NCBI GenBank assembly: GCA_947445525.1
Contig: CANFDS010000010.1
Location: forward strand, 1 to 37,083
Source of the DNA: Actinomycetota bacterium
Lineage (GTDB): Bacteria; Actinomycetota; Thermoleophilia; Gaiellales; Gaiellaceae
Direction: 5' to 3'
Length of the DNA: 37,083 nt
Below are positions 8,962 through 17,064 of this stretch, piece by piece (the stretch's first letter is position 1; the number at the start of each line of letters is the position of its first letter). The notes under the pieces are model-generated. The model ran no database searches, was not told the DNA's origin, and was given only the letters and a program-made list of their open reading frames with translations. The translations under genes and the position numbers were made by a program.

Positions 8962-9920
8962 CCCCGCCGCCGCCCCCGTCAGCACCCGGCGGGCCACCCG
9001 CCTCCGGCTCCCTGCCCGTCGCCGAGCGGCCCCGCCGCCCCGAGTGGATGAAGGTGCGCGCGCCCAGCGCCGACGGCGCCTACTACGACGTCAAGAAGTT
9101 GATCACCGGCCTCTCGCTGAACACGATCTGCGAGGAGGCCCGCTGCCCGAACATCGCGGAGTGCTGGGGCAAGGGCACGGCGACCTTCCAGATCCTCGGC
9201 GATACCTGCACCCGCGCGTGCCGCTACTGCTACGTCAACTCCGGCAAGCCCGAGCACGCGCCCGACCCGCTGGAGCCACTGCGGCTCGCCCAGGCCGCCG
9301 CCCAGATGAAGCTGAAGCACGTTGTCGTCACATCGGTCGACCGCGACGACGTGCCCGACAAGGGCGCCGGCCACTACGCGGCGACGGTGCGCGCGCTCAA
9401 GGCGAAGCTACCCGACTGCACCGTCGAGCTGCTCACCCCGGACTTCCTCGACGTCGAGGAGGAGGCCCTCGCCACCGTGCTCGGCGCGCGCCCCGAGGTG
9501 TTCAGCCACAACATCGAGACCGTCCGCCGCCTGCACGCGCGCATGCGCGGCTCGCGGGCCAGCTACGACGGCGCGCTGCACCTGCTCGCCCGGGCCAAAG
9601 AAGTTGCCGACTACCCCGTCATGACGAAGACGGGGATCATCGCCGGCCTGGGTGAAACGAACGACGAGATCGTCGAGACGCTGCGCGACCTGCGCGCCCA
9701 CGGCGTCGACGTCGTCACCATCGGCCAGTACCTGCAGCCGTCGCCGAAGCACGCCGCGATCGACCGCTGGGTGCATCCCGACGAGTTCCGCTGGCTGCGC
9801 GAGCAGGGCGAGGCGCTCGGCTTCGGCTCGATCTTCAGCGGCCCGCTCGTGCGCTCGAGCTACCGCGCCGACGAGCAGAAGCACGCCGCCGACACCGGTC
9901 GCGGCGCCGTCAGCTACTGA
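8958..9920 (+). CDS. lipA: Lipoyl synthase LipA (radical SAM)
   Basis: A 320-residue LipA inserts two sulfurs into octanoyl-lipoyl domains by radical SAM chemistry. The auxiliary, sulfur-donating 4Fe-4S cluster is bound by Cys58, Cys63 and Cys69 (CEEARCPNIAEC). The SAM cluster is bound by Cys84, Cys88 and Cys91 (CTRACRYC). The C-terminal RSSY motif (VRSSYRADE) supplies the serine ligand of the auxiliary cluster. The N-terminus is a Pro-rich leader (MTPPPPPSAP) not conserved in the family. GTG 8958 overlaps the lipB stop (GTGA). The lipA 3' end overlaps a protease remnant on the other strand by about 11 nt. Confidence 0.98.
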   Translation: MTPPPPPSAPGGPPASGSLPVAERPRRPEWMKVRAPSADGAYYDVKKLITGLSLNTICEEARCPNIAECWGKGTATFQILGDTCTRACRYCYVNSGKPEHAPDPLEPLRLAQAAAQMKLKHVVVTSVDRDDVPDKGAGHYAATVRALKAKLPDCTVELLTPDFLDVEEEALATVLGARPEVFSHNIETVRRLHARMRGSRASYDGALHLLARAKEVADYPVMTKTGIIAGLGETNDEIVETLRDLRAHGVDVVTIGQYLQPSPKHAAIDRWVHPDEFRWLREQGEALGFGSIFSGPLVRSSYRADEQKHAADTGRGAVSY

Positions 9921-10059
9921 ACGGCGAGGGGCCGCCCGAGTCGCCGAAGCACGTCCTGCCGGAGCCGCCATGGCCCTGGCCGGGGTTGTCCGACGTCTGG
10001 ACGTTGTAGCCGTCGGTCAGGTTGCTCCGCAGGTTGACCAGCGTGACGGTGACGGTATC
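9910..10059 (-). pseudogene. Remnant of a secreted trypsin-like serine protease (C-terminal piece)
   Basis: On the minus strand, codons from 10059 down to TGA 9912-9910 read DTVTVTLVNLRSN, DGYNVQTSDNPGQGHGG, then TCFGDSGGP and a short end (SPFSS). GDSGGP with the preceding Cys is the catalytic-serine signature of chymotrypsin-fold S1 proteases, and NPGxGHGG-TCFGDSGGP is close to the bacterial form. The catalytic His and Asp domains, signal peptide and the residues after GDSGGP are absent, and no start codon fits. The open frame upstream runs inside the MFS gene antisense and is unrelated. This is a leftover fragment at the boundary of the lipA and MFS blocks, not a functional gene. Confidence 0.75.
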
Positions 10060-10064
10060 GGGGG

Positions 10065-11273
10065 CTAGCCCGGCTCCGCTCCCGGCCCGCGACCCCTGGC
10101 CGGCAGCACGAACACCAGCAGCCCCCACAGCACGGCCATGATCAGGAACCCGGTGCGGCCGTTGTCCGACAGCGAGAAGGTCACACCGATCAGCGGGATG
10201 CCCGCGATCGCGACAAACAGCGGCAGCGCGTTGACGATGGCGAGCGCCGCTCCCGCCGCCTCCGGGCGCACGCTCGGCAGCCGCCAGAAGACGTAGGTCC
10301 AGGGGATGCCGGTGGCCAGACCGACCAGCGCGCTGCCGAGGATCGCCAGCCAGAGCGGGCCGACGAGCGCGAGCCCGACGGTGCCGCCGACTCCCATCAG
10401 CGTGCACGCGACGATCCCCTCACGAACCCTCTGCGGCCAGACGTGGATGAACCAGCCCGCGAGCGGGCGCGACGCGACGAGGCCGAGCAGCGAGATCGAG
10501 CCGATGGCGCCCGCGCCCGCCGTCGAATAGCCGCCCGCTTCGACGAGGAGCGTCACGATCCAGCTCGAGATGACCGGCGAGAACGCGGACGCCGAGAGGT
10601 TGATCGCCGACAGCCGGCGGATCTCGGGGTCGCGGAGCAGCACCATCGTCGCAGTCCGGGTGGCGCCGGCCCGCCGCTGCACCTCACGTGTCGCCGCCGA
10701 GCCTGCGAGCTCCGGCCCGACGACGGTAGCCACGAGCGCCACGGCGGAAAGCACGAGCGACGTCAGGAACGGCCCGCGCCAGCCGAGCATGGGGTCGAGT
10801 TGCGGAATCACGAGCAGGGCGATGCCCATCGACGCGCCGTTGACCACCCCGAACATCGTCAGCAGCCGCGGCGAGCCATCGATGCGCCGCACCAGGTCGA
10901 GGCCGGCCAGGTAGACGAGGCTACTGCCAACGCCGAGAATGGTGCGGCCGGCGAGGGCCAGCCAGAACGAGCTGCCGGCGAGGGCGAGCAGGTTGGCGAG
11001 CGCGATCACGATCAGCCCCGCCGCACCGACACTGCGCGTCCCGAACCGGTCGAGCGCCCGGCCCGCCGGCAGCTGAAGCAGCGCATGGACGACCAGCGCG
11101 ATCATGGTCAGGTAGCCGATCGCCCCCACCGAGACGCCGTAGTCCTCCGCCAGCTCCGGGGCGACGGCGCTGACGTTGGCGTAGGCCCAGCCCACCGCGA
11201 AGCTCATCGCCAGGCTGGCGAAGATCGAGAGCGAGCGGCTACTCGCCCGCCGGTGCTGCTCGCTCGCTGTCAT
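10065..11273 (-). CDS. MFS transporter, tandem paralogue 2
   Basis: A 402-residue, about 12-segment major facilitator superfamily permease. After a short hydrophilic N-terminus (MTASEQHRR) the first helix and loop read MSFAVGWAYANVSAVAPELAE. The MFS loop 2-3 signature appears as QLPAGRALDRFG (G-x-x-x-D-R-x-G), and a second-half version as ASRPLAGWF. The layout is that of solute:H+ or nitrate/cyanate-type MFS antiporters, but the substrate cannot be read. The gene directly follows its paralogue (9 nt gap) and is co-directional, probably cotranscribed. Its 3' end lies 5 nt from the protease remnant. Confidence 0.88.
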   Translation of the reverse strand: MTASEQHRRASSRSLSIFASLAMSFAVGWAYANVSAVAPELAEDYGVSVGAIGYLTMIALVVHALLQLPAGRALDRFGTRSVGAAGLIVIALANLLALAGSSFWLALAGRTILGVGSSLVYLAGLDLVRRIDGSPRLLTMFGVVNGASMGIALLVIPQLDPMLGWRGPFLTSLVLSAVALVATVVGPELAGSAATREVQRRAGATRTATMVLLRDPEIRRLSAINLSASAFSPVISSWIVTLLVEAGGYSTAGAGAIGSISLLGLVASRPLAGWFIHVWPQRVREGIVACTLMGVGGTVGLALVGPLWLAILGSALVGLATGIPWTYVFWRLPSVRPEAAGAALAIVNALPLFVAIAGIPLIGVTFSLSDNGRTGFLIMAVLWGLLVFVLPARGRGPGAEPG

Positions 11274-11282
11274 CCCCCCCGC

Positions 11283-12491
11283 CTAGCCTGCGACGCCCTG
11301 GGTGCGCTCGGGCTGCGCGGGCTGCGCCGGCAGCACAAACAGCAGTGCGGCCCAGAGCACGGCGATGACGACGAAGCCGATGCGGCCGTCGCCGGGCAGC
11401 GCGAAGGTGAGGCCCACCAGCGGGATGCCAGCGATGGCGAAGAGCAGCGGCACCCCGCTGACCACCGCCAGCGACGAGCCCGCTGCGCCGGGCCGCAGGG
11501 TCGGCGCCCGCGAGAAGACGTGTGTCCACGGCACGCCCGTGGCGACGCCGACCAGCAGGCAGCCGGCAATCGCGAGCCAGAGCGGCCCGGCGACGGCCAG
11601 CGCCAGGCAGCCGCCCACCCCCATCGCCGCGCTGACCACCACGCCGGCGCGCACGCGGCCCGGGCGGTGGTGGACGAGCCAGCCGGCGACGGGCCGTGAC
11701 GCGACCAGCCCGAGCAGCGAGATCGAGCCGATCGCCCCCGCGGTCCGGTTCGAGTAGCCGCCGGCTTCGACCAGCAGGGCAACAACCCAGCTGGAGATGA
11801 TCGGCGAGAACGCTGCCGACGAGAAGTTCATCACGGCGAGCCGCAGGAGCTGGCGGTCGCGCAGCAGCTCGGCCAGCGGCACGCGCAGGTACGCGACGGG
11901 TGCGCCCGGCAAGGCGCCCGCCGCCGGCGCCAGGTCGGCCGCCGGCGCCGGCGCCGGCGCCCTGCGGCGCGCGGCGCGGCCGGGCCGCGGCAGCATGGCA
12001 AGGAGGGCGAGCGCGACCAGCACCTCCGACGAGAGGTACGGCCCACGCCAGGCCAGCAGCCCGTCGAGCTGGGGCACGACAAGCAGGGCAAGGCCCATCG
12101 AGGCGCCGTTGACCGCGCCGAAGCCGGCGAGCAGCTGTGACGATCCGCCCAGCCGCCGGATCAGCTCCAGACCGCCGAGGTACGCAAGCGGCGTGCCCAC
12201 GCCGAGCAGCGCGCGCGCCGCCAGGGCGATCCAGAACGAGTTGTCGATGAGCGCGATCCCGTTGGAGAGACCGATGACGACGAGCCCGGCGGCCCCGACC
12301 CGGGTCGGGCCGAGGCGGTCGAGCGCCCGTCCGGCCGGCAGCTGCGTGACCGTGAAGACGGCCAGCACGATCATCGTCAGGAAGCCGATCGACGGCACCG
12401 AGACGCCGTAGTCCTGCGCCAGCTCCGGGGCGACTGCGCTGACGTTCGCGTACGACCAGCCCACGGCGAAGCTCATGCCCAGGCTCGCCAC
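11283..12491 (-). CDS. MFS transporter, tandem paralogue 1
   Basis: A 402-residue MFS permease, the same length as its downstream neighbour and strongly similar: MSFAVGWSYANVSAVAPELAQ, TQLPAGRALDRLG, VNGASMGLALLVVPQLD and a common C-terminal half. GTG 12491 is the only usable start; conserved-looking residues continue upstream (RIGVRQLAVV) but no start codon is found there, so the N-terminus may be slightly short or decayed. A hydrophilic Ala/Pro/Arg-rich loop (about residues 170-190) separates the two six-helix halves. It lies after the fumC terminator and heads the pair. Substrate unknown. Confidence 0.88.
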   Translation of the reverse strand: MASLGMSFAVGWSYANVSAVAPELAQDYGVSVPSIGFLTMIVLAVFTVTQLPAGRALDRLGPTRVGAAGLVVIGLSNGIALIDNSFWIALAARALLGVGTPLAYLGGLELIRRLGGSSQLLAGFGAVNGASMGLALLVVPQLDGLLAWRGPYLSSEVLVALALLAMLPRPGRAARRRAPAPAPAADLAPAAGALPGAPVAYLRVPLAELLRDRQLLRLAVMNFSSAAFSPIISSWVVALLVEAGGYSNRTAGAIGSISLLGLVASRPVAGWLVHHRPGRVRAGVVVSAAMGVGGCLALAVAGPLWLAIAGCLLVGVATGVPWTHVFSRAPTLRPGAAGSSLAVVSGVPLLFAIAGIPLVGLTFALPGDGRIGFVVIAVLWAALLFVLPAQPAQPERTQGVAG

Positions 12492-12647
12492 GACCGCGAG
12501 CTGACGTACGCCTATGCGTGGGCCGGGCCGATTCGTCTTTCCCCCCTCGTCGCTCCCGGCGCTGCAGCCAGGCTGCCCCGCCTGCGCACTGCCGGTGTCC
12601 GTCCAGCCTACGCCACTAGGCCGGGCAGAAGCAGAATGAGCCGTGGC

Positions 12648-12677
12648 TCGGCCGCGCCCCGGCCCGGGCGCGGCCGA
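12648..12677 (-). terminator. fumC terminator hairpin
   Basis: TCGGCCGCGCCC (12648-12659) and its perfect complement (12666-12677) form a 12-bp stem with a 6-nt loop, 12 nt after the fumC stop. No U-tract follows. The stretch 12492-12689 is otherwise without a gene and should also hold the promoter of the MFS pair, which I cannot place. Confidence 0.6.
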
Positions 12678-12689
12678 CCGGCGGCGCGA

Positions 12690-14006
12690 TCAGTGCGGCT
12701 TGGCCATCTTGCGGAAGTCGAGCGCCTCGTCCAGCACCTTCGCGTCAACGCCCTTCGCCAGCGCCACCTCGCGCAGCGAGCCACCGGTCTTGACGGCCTC
12801 CTTGACGATCTCGGAGGCGAGGTCGTAGCCGATGAACGGGTTGAGCGCGGTCGCCGACGACAGCGTCTGCTCGGCGTAGAACGTGTTGCGGTCGACGTTC
12901 GCCTCGATCCCGTCCACGCACTTCGTCGCCAGCAGGCGGGAGGCGGAGGCGAGCAGCCGGATCGAGTCGAGCAGGTTGCGCGCGATCAGCGGCACGTAGA
13001 CGTTCAGCTCGAAGTGGCCGTTCATGCCGCCGATGGTGATCGCGGCGTCGTTGCCGATCACCTGGGCGGCGACCTGCGTGACGACCTCCGGGATCACCGG
13101 GTTGACCTTGCCCGGCATGATCGACGAGCCCTTCTGCAGCTCGGGCAGGAAGATCTCGGAGAGGCCGGCGCGGGGGCCTGAGCCCATGAAGCGCAGGTCG
13201 TTGGCGATCTTCGTCAGCGAGACGGCCACCGTCTTCAGCTGGCCCGACGCCTCGACGAGGCCGTCGCGGGCGGCCTGCGACTCGAACGGATCGGCCGGCG
13301 CGTGGATGCCGAGGCCGGTCTGCTGCGCTAGCAGCGCACGCACCTTGCCGGCGAACTCCGGGTGGGTGTTGAGGCCCGAGCCGACGGCGGTGCCGCCGAG
13401 CGGGATCTGGCCGACCCGCTGCAGAGACGACGAGACACGCGCGTGGCCCTCGCGCACCTGGGCCGAGTAGCCGGCGAACTCCTGGCCGAGCGTCACCGGC
13501 ACCGCATCCATCCAGTGGGTACGGCCCGACTTGACGACGTCGTCGAACTCGATCGCCTTCTTCGCCAGCGAGTCGGCGAGCAGCTGCAACGCCGGCAGCA
13601 GGTCGTTGACCAGCTGGTCGAGCGTGGCGAGGTGCACGGCCGACGGGAAGACGTCGTTCGACGACTGGCCCATGTTGACGTCATCGTTGGCGTGGACGCC
13701 CTCGCCGGCGAGCGTGGCGAGGACCTCGTTGGCGTTCATGTTCGACGAGGTGCCCGAGCCGGTCTGGAAGACGTCGATCGGGAACTGGTCGTCGAGCTCG
13801 CCCCTGGCGATGCGGTCGGCGGCAGCGGCGATGCGCTTCGCCTTGTCGGCGTCGAGTAGGCCGAGCTCGGCGTTGACGGTCGCGGCCGCGCCCTTGATCG
13901 CGCCCAGCCAGCGCGCCACGTACACCGGAATCGGCTCGCCCGAGACGGGGAAGTTGCCGATCGCCTTGGTGGTCTCGCCGCCCCAGAACTCCTGCTTCTC
14001 GCTCAT
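12690..14006 (-). CDS. fumC: Fumarate hydratase class II (FumC)
   Basis: The 438-residue enzyme interconverts fumarate and malate in the TCA cycle as a cytosolic homotetramer without an iron-sulfur cluster. Landmarks are TGSGTSSNMN (82-91), NMGQSSNDVFPSA (111-123), GRTHWMDAVP (161-170) and the fumarase/aspartase signature GSSIMPGKVNP (293-303). The N-terminus is compact: it starts close to the FWGGETTKAIGNFP segment and lacks roughly 20 residues usually found before it; no upstream in-frame extension resembles them. GGAG precedes ATG 14006. It lies downstream of fprA in the same direction, with two overlapping palindromes in the 86-nt gap. Confidence 0.97.
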   Translation of the reverse strand: MSEKQEFWGGETTKAIGNFPVSGEPIPVYVARWLGAIKGAAATVNAELGLLDADKAKRIAAAADRIARGELDDQFPIDVFQTGSGTSSNMNANEVLATLAGEGVHANDDVNMGQSSNDVFPSAVHLATLDQLVNDLLPALQLLADSLAKKAIEFDDVVKSGRTHWMDAVPVTLGQEFAGYSAQVREGHARVSSSLQRVGQIPLGGTAVGSGLNTHPEFAGKVRALLAQQTGLGIHAPADPFESQAARDGLVEASGQLKTVAVSLTKIANDLRFMGSGPRAGLSEIFLPELQKGSSIMPGKVNPVIPEVVTQVAAQVIGNDAAITIGGMNGHFELNVYVPLIARNLLDSIRLLASASRLLATKCVDGIEANVDRNTFYAEQTLSSATALNPFIGYDLASEIVKEAVKTGGSLREVALAKGVDAKVLDEALDFRKMAKPH

Positions 14007-14022
14007 CTGCTCTCGATCTCCT

Positions 14023-14038
14023 CGTCGTACGACGTCGT
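14023..14038 (-). promoter_or_regulatory. Overlapping palindromes upstream of fumC
   Basis: CGTCGTACGACG (14023-14034) and ACGACGTCGT (14029-14038) are each perfect palindromes and overlap by six bases, 17-32 nt before the fumC start. They look like a possible operator; no known regulator motif is recognised and chance is possible in GC-rich DNA. Confidence 0.25.
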
Positions 14039-14092
14039 GATAGCTCCCTCAGGAGTCTAGGCCGTGCTGTGGGTCGGTGCCCCCGGCGGCGA

Positions 14093-15460
14093 TCAGCTGC
14101 GCGCCGCGGCGAGCAGCTCGTCCCAGCGGGCGAGCTTCACGCGCGGGCGGCCCTGCTCGGCGCCGCGGGCCAGCTCGACGGAGTCGATCGCCGCCCAGCC
14201 CTCGCTCGTGACCACCTCGACGCCACGCTCGGCGAGCAGCGCCGACACATGCTCGGCGCTCGCTGCCGTGCCGCCGGCCAGCCGCCCCTCGGCGACATCG
14301 GCAAGCAGCCCGTCCACCGTCTCGGTGGCGCACTTCTTGTTGGTTCCGATCACGCCGCTCGGCCCGCGCTTGATCCAGCCGGCGCAGTAGGCGCCCGGCA
14401 CGTCCGCGCCGTCTGCGTCGACGATCCGACCCTCGCGGTTGGCGATGGTGCCCGCCCGCTCGTCGAACGGCACGCCGTCGATCGCGATCCCGCGGTACCC
14501 GACGCTGCGCAGCACGAGGCTGCAGGGGATGGTCTCACGCTCGCCCGTCGGCACCGCCTGGATGCGGCCCTGCTCGTCGGCCTCGAGCCGGTTGCGCTCG
14601 ATCACGATCGCCTCAACCTTGCCGTTGCCCAGGATCTCGACCGGCGACACGCAGAAGCGCACCTGCAGCCGCCTCGGCTTGCCCGTGACCGGCATCGCCG
14701 CGATCGTGGCCAGGGCTGCCAGGTTGCGCTCGGCATTCGTGTCGCCGGGCACCGCGGCCGCGCTCGCTGCGTCGAGGACGAGCTCGGCGGGGTCGACGAT
14801 CGCGTCGGCGCCGGCCAGCTCCTGCAGCTCGATCACCTCGGGCGTCGTGAACGCCGCCTGGGCCGGCCCGCGCCGCGCCAGCATGACGACCTCGCGCAGA
14901 CCCGCACCGGCGATCGCCTCGATCGCGGCGTCGGCGGTGTCGGTGGCCCTCAGCTCCTCCTCGGTCAGCACGAGCATCCGGGCCACGTCGATCGCCACGT
15001 TGCCGGCGCCGATCACGACAGCGCGCTCGCCCGAGAGGTCGACGTCGAGGTCGGCGAAGTCGGGATGGCCGTTGTACCAGGCCACCAGCGCGGTCGCAGG
15101 GATCGAGCCGGGCAGCTCCTCGCCGGGGATGCCGAGTCGCCTGTCGGTCTGCGCGCCCACGGTGTAGACGACGGCGTCGTACAGTCCGGCCAGCTCGGCG
15201 CTCGTGAGGTCCCCGCCGATCTCCACGTTGCCGAGGAAGCGGAAGCCGGGCTTCGCCGCGATCTTCTCGAACGCCTTCGAGACGGTCTTGATCTTGGGAT
15301 GGTCGGGGGCGACACCCAGGCGGACGAGGCCCCAGGGCGTGGGCAGGCGCTCGAACAGGTCGACCTCGACGGCGAGCTCGGCTGCGAGCAGATGACCGGC
15401 CGCGTAGAACCCAGCGGGACCCGACCCAACGACGGCTACACGAAACGGCGCGCTGTTCAC
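14093..15460 (-). CDS. fprA: FprA-type ferredoxin/adrenodoxin-NADP+ reductase
   Basis: A 455-residue flavoprotein moves electrons between NADPH and ferredoxin. The FAD site RVAVVGSGPAGFYAAG is at the N-terminus, followed by PTPWGLVRLGVAPDHPKIK, characteristic of the adrenodoxin reductase family. The NADP site AVVIGAGNVAIDVAR lies in the middle, and the C-terminal AGWIKRGPSGVIGTNKK is diagnostic. The order and wording agree with mycobacterial FprA as I remember it. GTG 15460 is chosen because it lies just before the FAD motif; longer readings start inside the erpA gene. It begins 17 nt after the erpA stop, so the two are likely cotranscribed, linking Fe-S biogenesis with a ferredoxin redox partner. 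Confidence 0.95.
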   Translation of the reverse strand: MNSAPFRVAVVGSGPAGFYAAGHLLAAELAVEVDLFERLPTPWGLVRLGVAPDHPKIKTVSKAFEKIAAKPGFRFLGNVEIGGDLTSAELAGLYDAVVYTVGAQTDRRLGIPGEELPGSIPATALVAWYNGHPDFADLDVDLSGERAVVIGAGNVAIDVARMLVLTEEELRATDTADAAIEAIAGAGLREVVMLARRGPAQAAFTTPEVIELQELAGADAIVDPAELVLDAASAAAVPGDTNAERNLAALATIAAMPVTGKPRRLQVRFCVSPVEILGNGKVEAIVIERNRLEADEQGRIQAVPTGERETIPCSLVLRSVGYRGIAIDGVPFDERAGTIANREGRIVDADGADVPGAYCAGWIKRGPSGVIGTNKKCATETVDGLLADVAEGRLAGGTAASAEHVSALLAERGVEVVTSEGWAAIDSVELARGAEQGRPRVKLARWDELLAAARS

Positions 15461-15477
15461 GCCGCGAACTCTAGTGC

Positions 15478-15900
15478 TTAGTGGGAGCCGCAGCCGCCGG
15501 AGCCGCAGCCGCCACCGGCACCGTGGTCGTGGCCGTGCTCGTCGCCGTCCTCGACCTGGAACGAGTGCCCGCAACCGCACGCCGACGCGGCGTTGGGGTT
15601 GTCGATCTTGAAGCCGGACTCGGTGATCGAGTCGAGGTAGTCGACCGAGGCGCCCTGGAGGTACGGCGCGCTGAACGGGTCGACGACGACGGTGACGCCG
15701 TGCATGGTCAGCTCGTGGTCGCCGTCCTGGGGTCCGCGGTCGAAGCCGAGCGCGTACTGAAAGCCGGAGCAGCCGCCGCCCTGGACGGCGACGCGTAGCA
15801 CCGATAGCTCGTCCTCGGGATCCTCGGCCATCAGGTCGCGGACTTTTGACGCCGCCCGCTCAGTCAGCGAGATGAAGGTGGTGGTCTCGATGATCTCCAC
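15478..15900 (-). CDS. erpA: IscA/ErpA/HesB-type iron-sulfur cluster insertion protein with a His/Cys-rich tail
   Basis: A 140-residue A-type Fe-S carrier. The three conserved cysteines are Cys44 (GGGCSGFQY), Cys108 and Cys110 (ACGCGHSF), the ligand set used to pass [2Fe-2S]/[4Fe-4S] clusters to client enzymes. After the usual end the protein adds about 25 residues: an acidic stretch, then HGHDHGAGGGCGSGGCGSH, with four His and two Cys among glycines, an evident metal-binding tail not normal for the family. GTG 15900 begins EIIETTTFISLTE, with AGGGG about 8 nt before. It is divergent from the nuo operon, whose subunits need many clusters, and precedes fprA. Whether it is IscA or ErpA in function cannot be told. 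Confidence 0.88.
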   Translation of the reverse strand: MEIIETTTFISLTERAASKVRDLMAEDPEDELSVLRVAVQGGGCSGFQYALGFDRGPQDGDHELTMHGVTVVVDPFSAPYLQGASVDYLDSITESGFKIDNPNAASACGCGHSFQVEDGDEHGHDHGAGGGCGSGGCGSH

Positions 15901-16132
15901 GGTTGCCCCTTTGGTCGACGGAAAGAACCCGTACTCTAGCAACCGCGCCCTGGATGGCCAGGACACCGGGCGGCCGGGAGCGCTGTCCACACGACTTTGT
16001 GACGCCCCGCTCGCTCTCGCCAAGCCGTTTGGTACCCGCTTCGTGCAGCTGCTGTTCTCTGCTAGCTTGCGACTAGGTGGGTGGGAGCTTTAACCGTGCT
16101 CATGTGGACGCGAGTGCGCCGGCGGCCGCGCT
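15901..16132. other. Divergent control region between erpA and nuoA
   Basis: There is no gene in these 232 bases. It must carry promoters for both the minus-strand erpA-fprA block and the plus-strand nuo operon. A TAGAGT candidate -10 for erpA lies on the minus strand about 35 nt before its start, without a good -35. There is no recognisable binding site for a named regulator. Confidence 0.5.
16040..16068 (+). promoter_or_regulatory. Weak nuo operon promoter candidate
   Basis: TTCGTG (16040-16045) and TAGCTT (16063-16068) have a 17-nt spacer and lie 65 nt upstream of the nuoA start. The match to consensus is partial, and another pair (TTGCGA and TTTAAC just downstream) is as plausible. Confidence 0.25.
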
Positions 16133-16495
16133 GTGATCGATTCCTGGCTGCCATTTCTGATCTTCGGGATCATGGCCCTGGCCATCCCCGGGACGATGGT
16201 GCTGATGAGCTTCGTCTTCTCGACGCGCCCGTCGCACAAAACCAGCGCGCGCACCGTCCCCTTCGAGTCGGGCGTCTCGGAGGGGCCGCCGAAGCAGCAG
16301 CGCTTCACCGTCAGCTTCTACCTCACCGCAATGCTCTTCATCCTATTCGACATCGAGATCGTGTTCCTGTACCCGCTCGCCGTGATCCTCGAGCGGCTCG
16401 GCTGGTTCGGATTCGTGGAGTTCGGGTTCTTCATCGCGATCCTCGCGCTCGCGTACATCTACATCTGGCGAAAGGGGGCCCTCGAATGGCGCTAG
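16133..16495 (+). CDS. nuoA: NADH-quinone oxidoreductase subunit A
   Basis: A 120-residue membrane subunit with three helices, which helps join the peripheral and membrane arms of complex I. The conserved loop (PFESGV) and second helix ([10 protein letters not shown]) are clear. GTG 16133 is the only start between the in-frame TAA at 16091 and the conserved region; no good ribosome-binding site precedes it. It is the first of 14 nuo genes and overlaps nuoB by 10 nt. Confidence 0.97.
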   Translation: MIDSWLPFLIFGIMALAIPGTMVLMSFVFSTRPSHKTSARTVPFESGVSEGPPKQQRFTVSFYLTAMLFILFDIEIVFLYPLAVILERLGWFGFVEFGFFIAILALAYIYIWRKGALEWR

Positions 16496-17064
16496 GCAAG
16501 AGACTCGCCGAGCACGGCCTGCAGAGCGAGCGCGTCATGTGGGTAGGCAAGGGGCCCGGCGTCTTCGAGCAGGAGCTCGAGAACCTCGAGGAGAAGATCG
16601 GCATCACGACGCTGCAGAAGGCGATCGCCTGGGCGCAGACCAAGTCGATGTGGCCCGACACCTTCGGCCTCGCCTGCTGCGCGATCGAGATGATGTCGAT
16701 CGTCTCCTCCCGCTACGACATCGCGCGCTTCGGCATGGAGGCCTTCCGCTCGTCGCCCCGCCAAGCCGACCTGCTGATCGTCTCCGGCCGCGTCTCGCAC
16801 AAGATGGCGGGGCCGCTGCGTCAGATCTACGACCAGATGCTCGAGCCGAAATGGGTGATCGCGATGGGCGCCTGCGCGAGCTCCGGCGGCATGTTCAACA
16901 ACTACGCCGTCCTCCAGGGCGTCGACCGGATCGTCGCGGTGGACGTCCATGTGCCCGGCTGCCCGCCGCGGCCGGAGGCGCTGATGGAGGGCATCATCCG
17001 GCTGCACGAAAAGGTGCAGGCCGGGGTGCCGCCGGCCTACCAGATCCGCGGAGTGGCGCAGTAG
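16486..17064 (+). CDS. nuoB: NADH-quinone oxidoreductase subunit B
   Basis: A 192-residue peripheral-arm subunit that carries cluster N2, the last iron-sulfur centre before quinone. The four ligands are the adjacent Cys64-Cys65 ([10 protein letters not shown]), Cys130 (MGACASSGG) and Cys159 (VPGCPPRPE). ATG 16486 lies inside the nuoA 3' end (10-nt overlap) and the stop overlaps the nuoC GTG by one base. The same frame happens to be open through nuoA as an Arg/His-rich chance reading, which is not part of the protein. Confidence 0.98.
   Translation: MALGKRLAEHGLQSERVMWVGKGPGVFEQELENLEEKIGITTLQKAIAWAQTKSMWPDTFGLACCAIEMMSIVSSRYDIARFGMEAFRSSPRQADLLIVSGRVSHKMAGPLRQIYDQMLEPKWVIAMGACASSGGMFNNYAVLQGVDRIVAVDVHVPGCPPRPEALMEGIIRLHEKVQAGVPPAYQIRGVAQ

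Noticed and set aside
16081-16485. In-frame N-terminal extension of nuoB through nuoA
   Set aside because: The frame is open but encodes an Arg/His/Pro-rich stretch unlike any NuoB; the conserved protein starts at ATG 16486.
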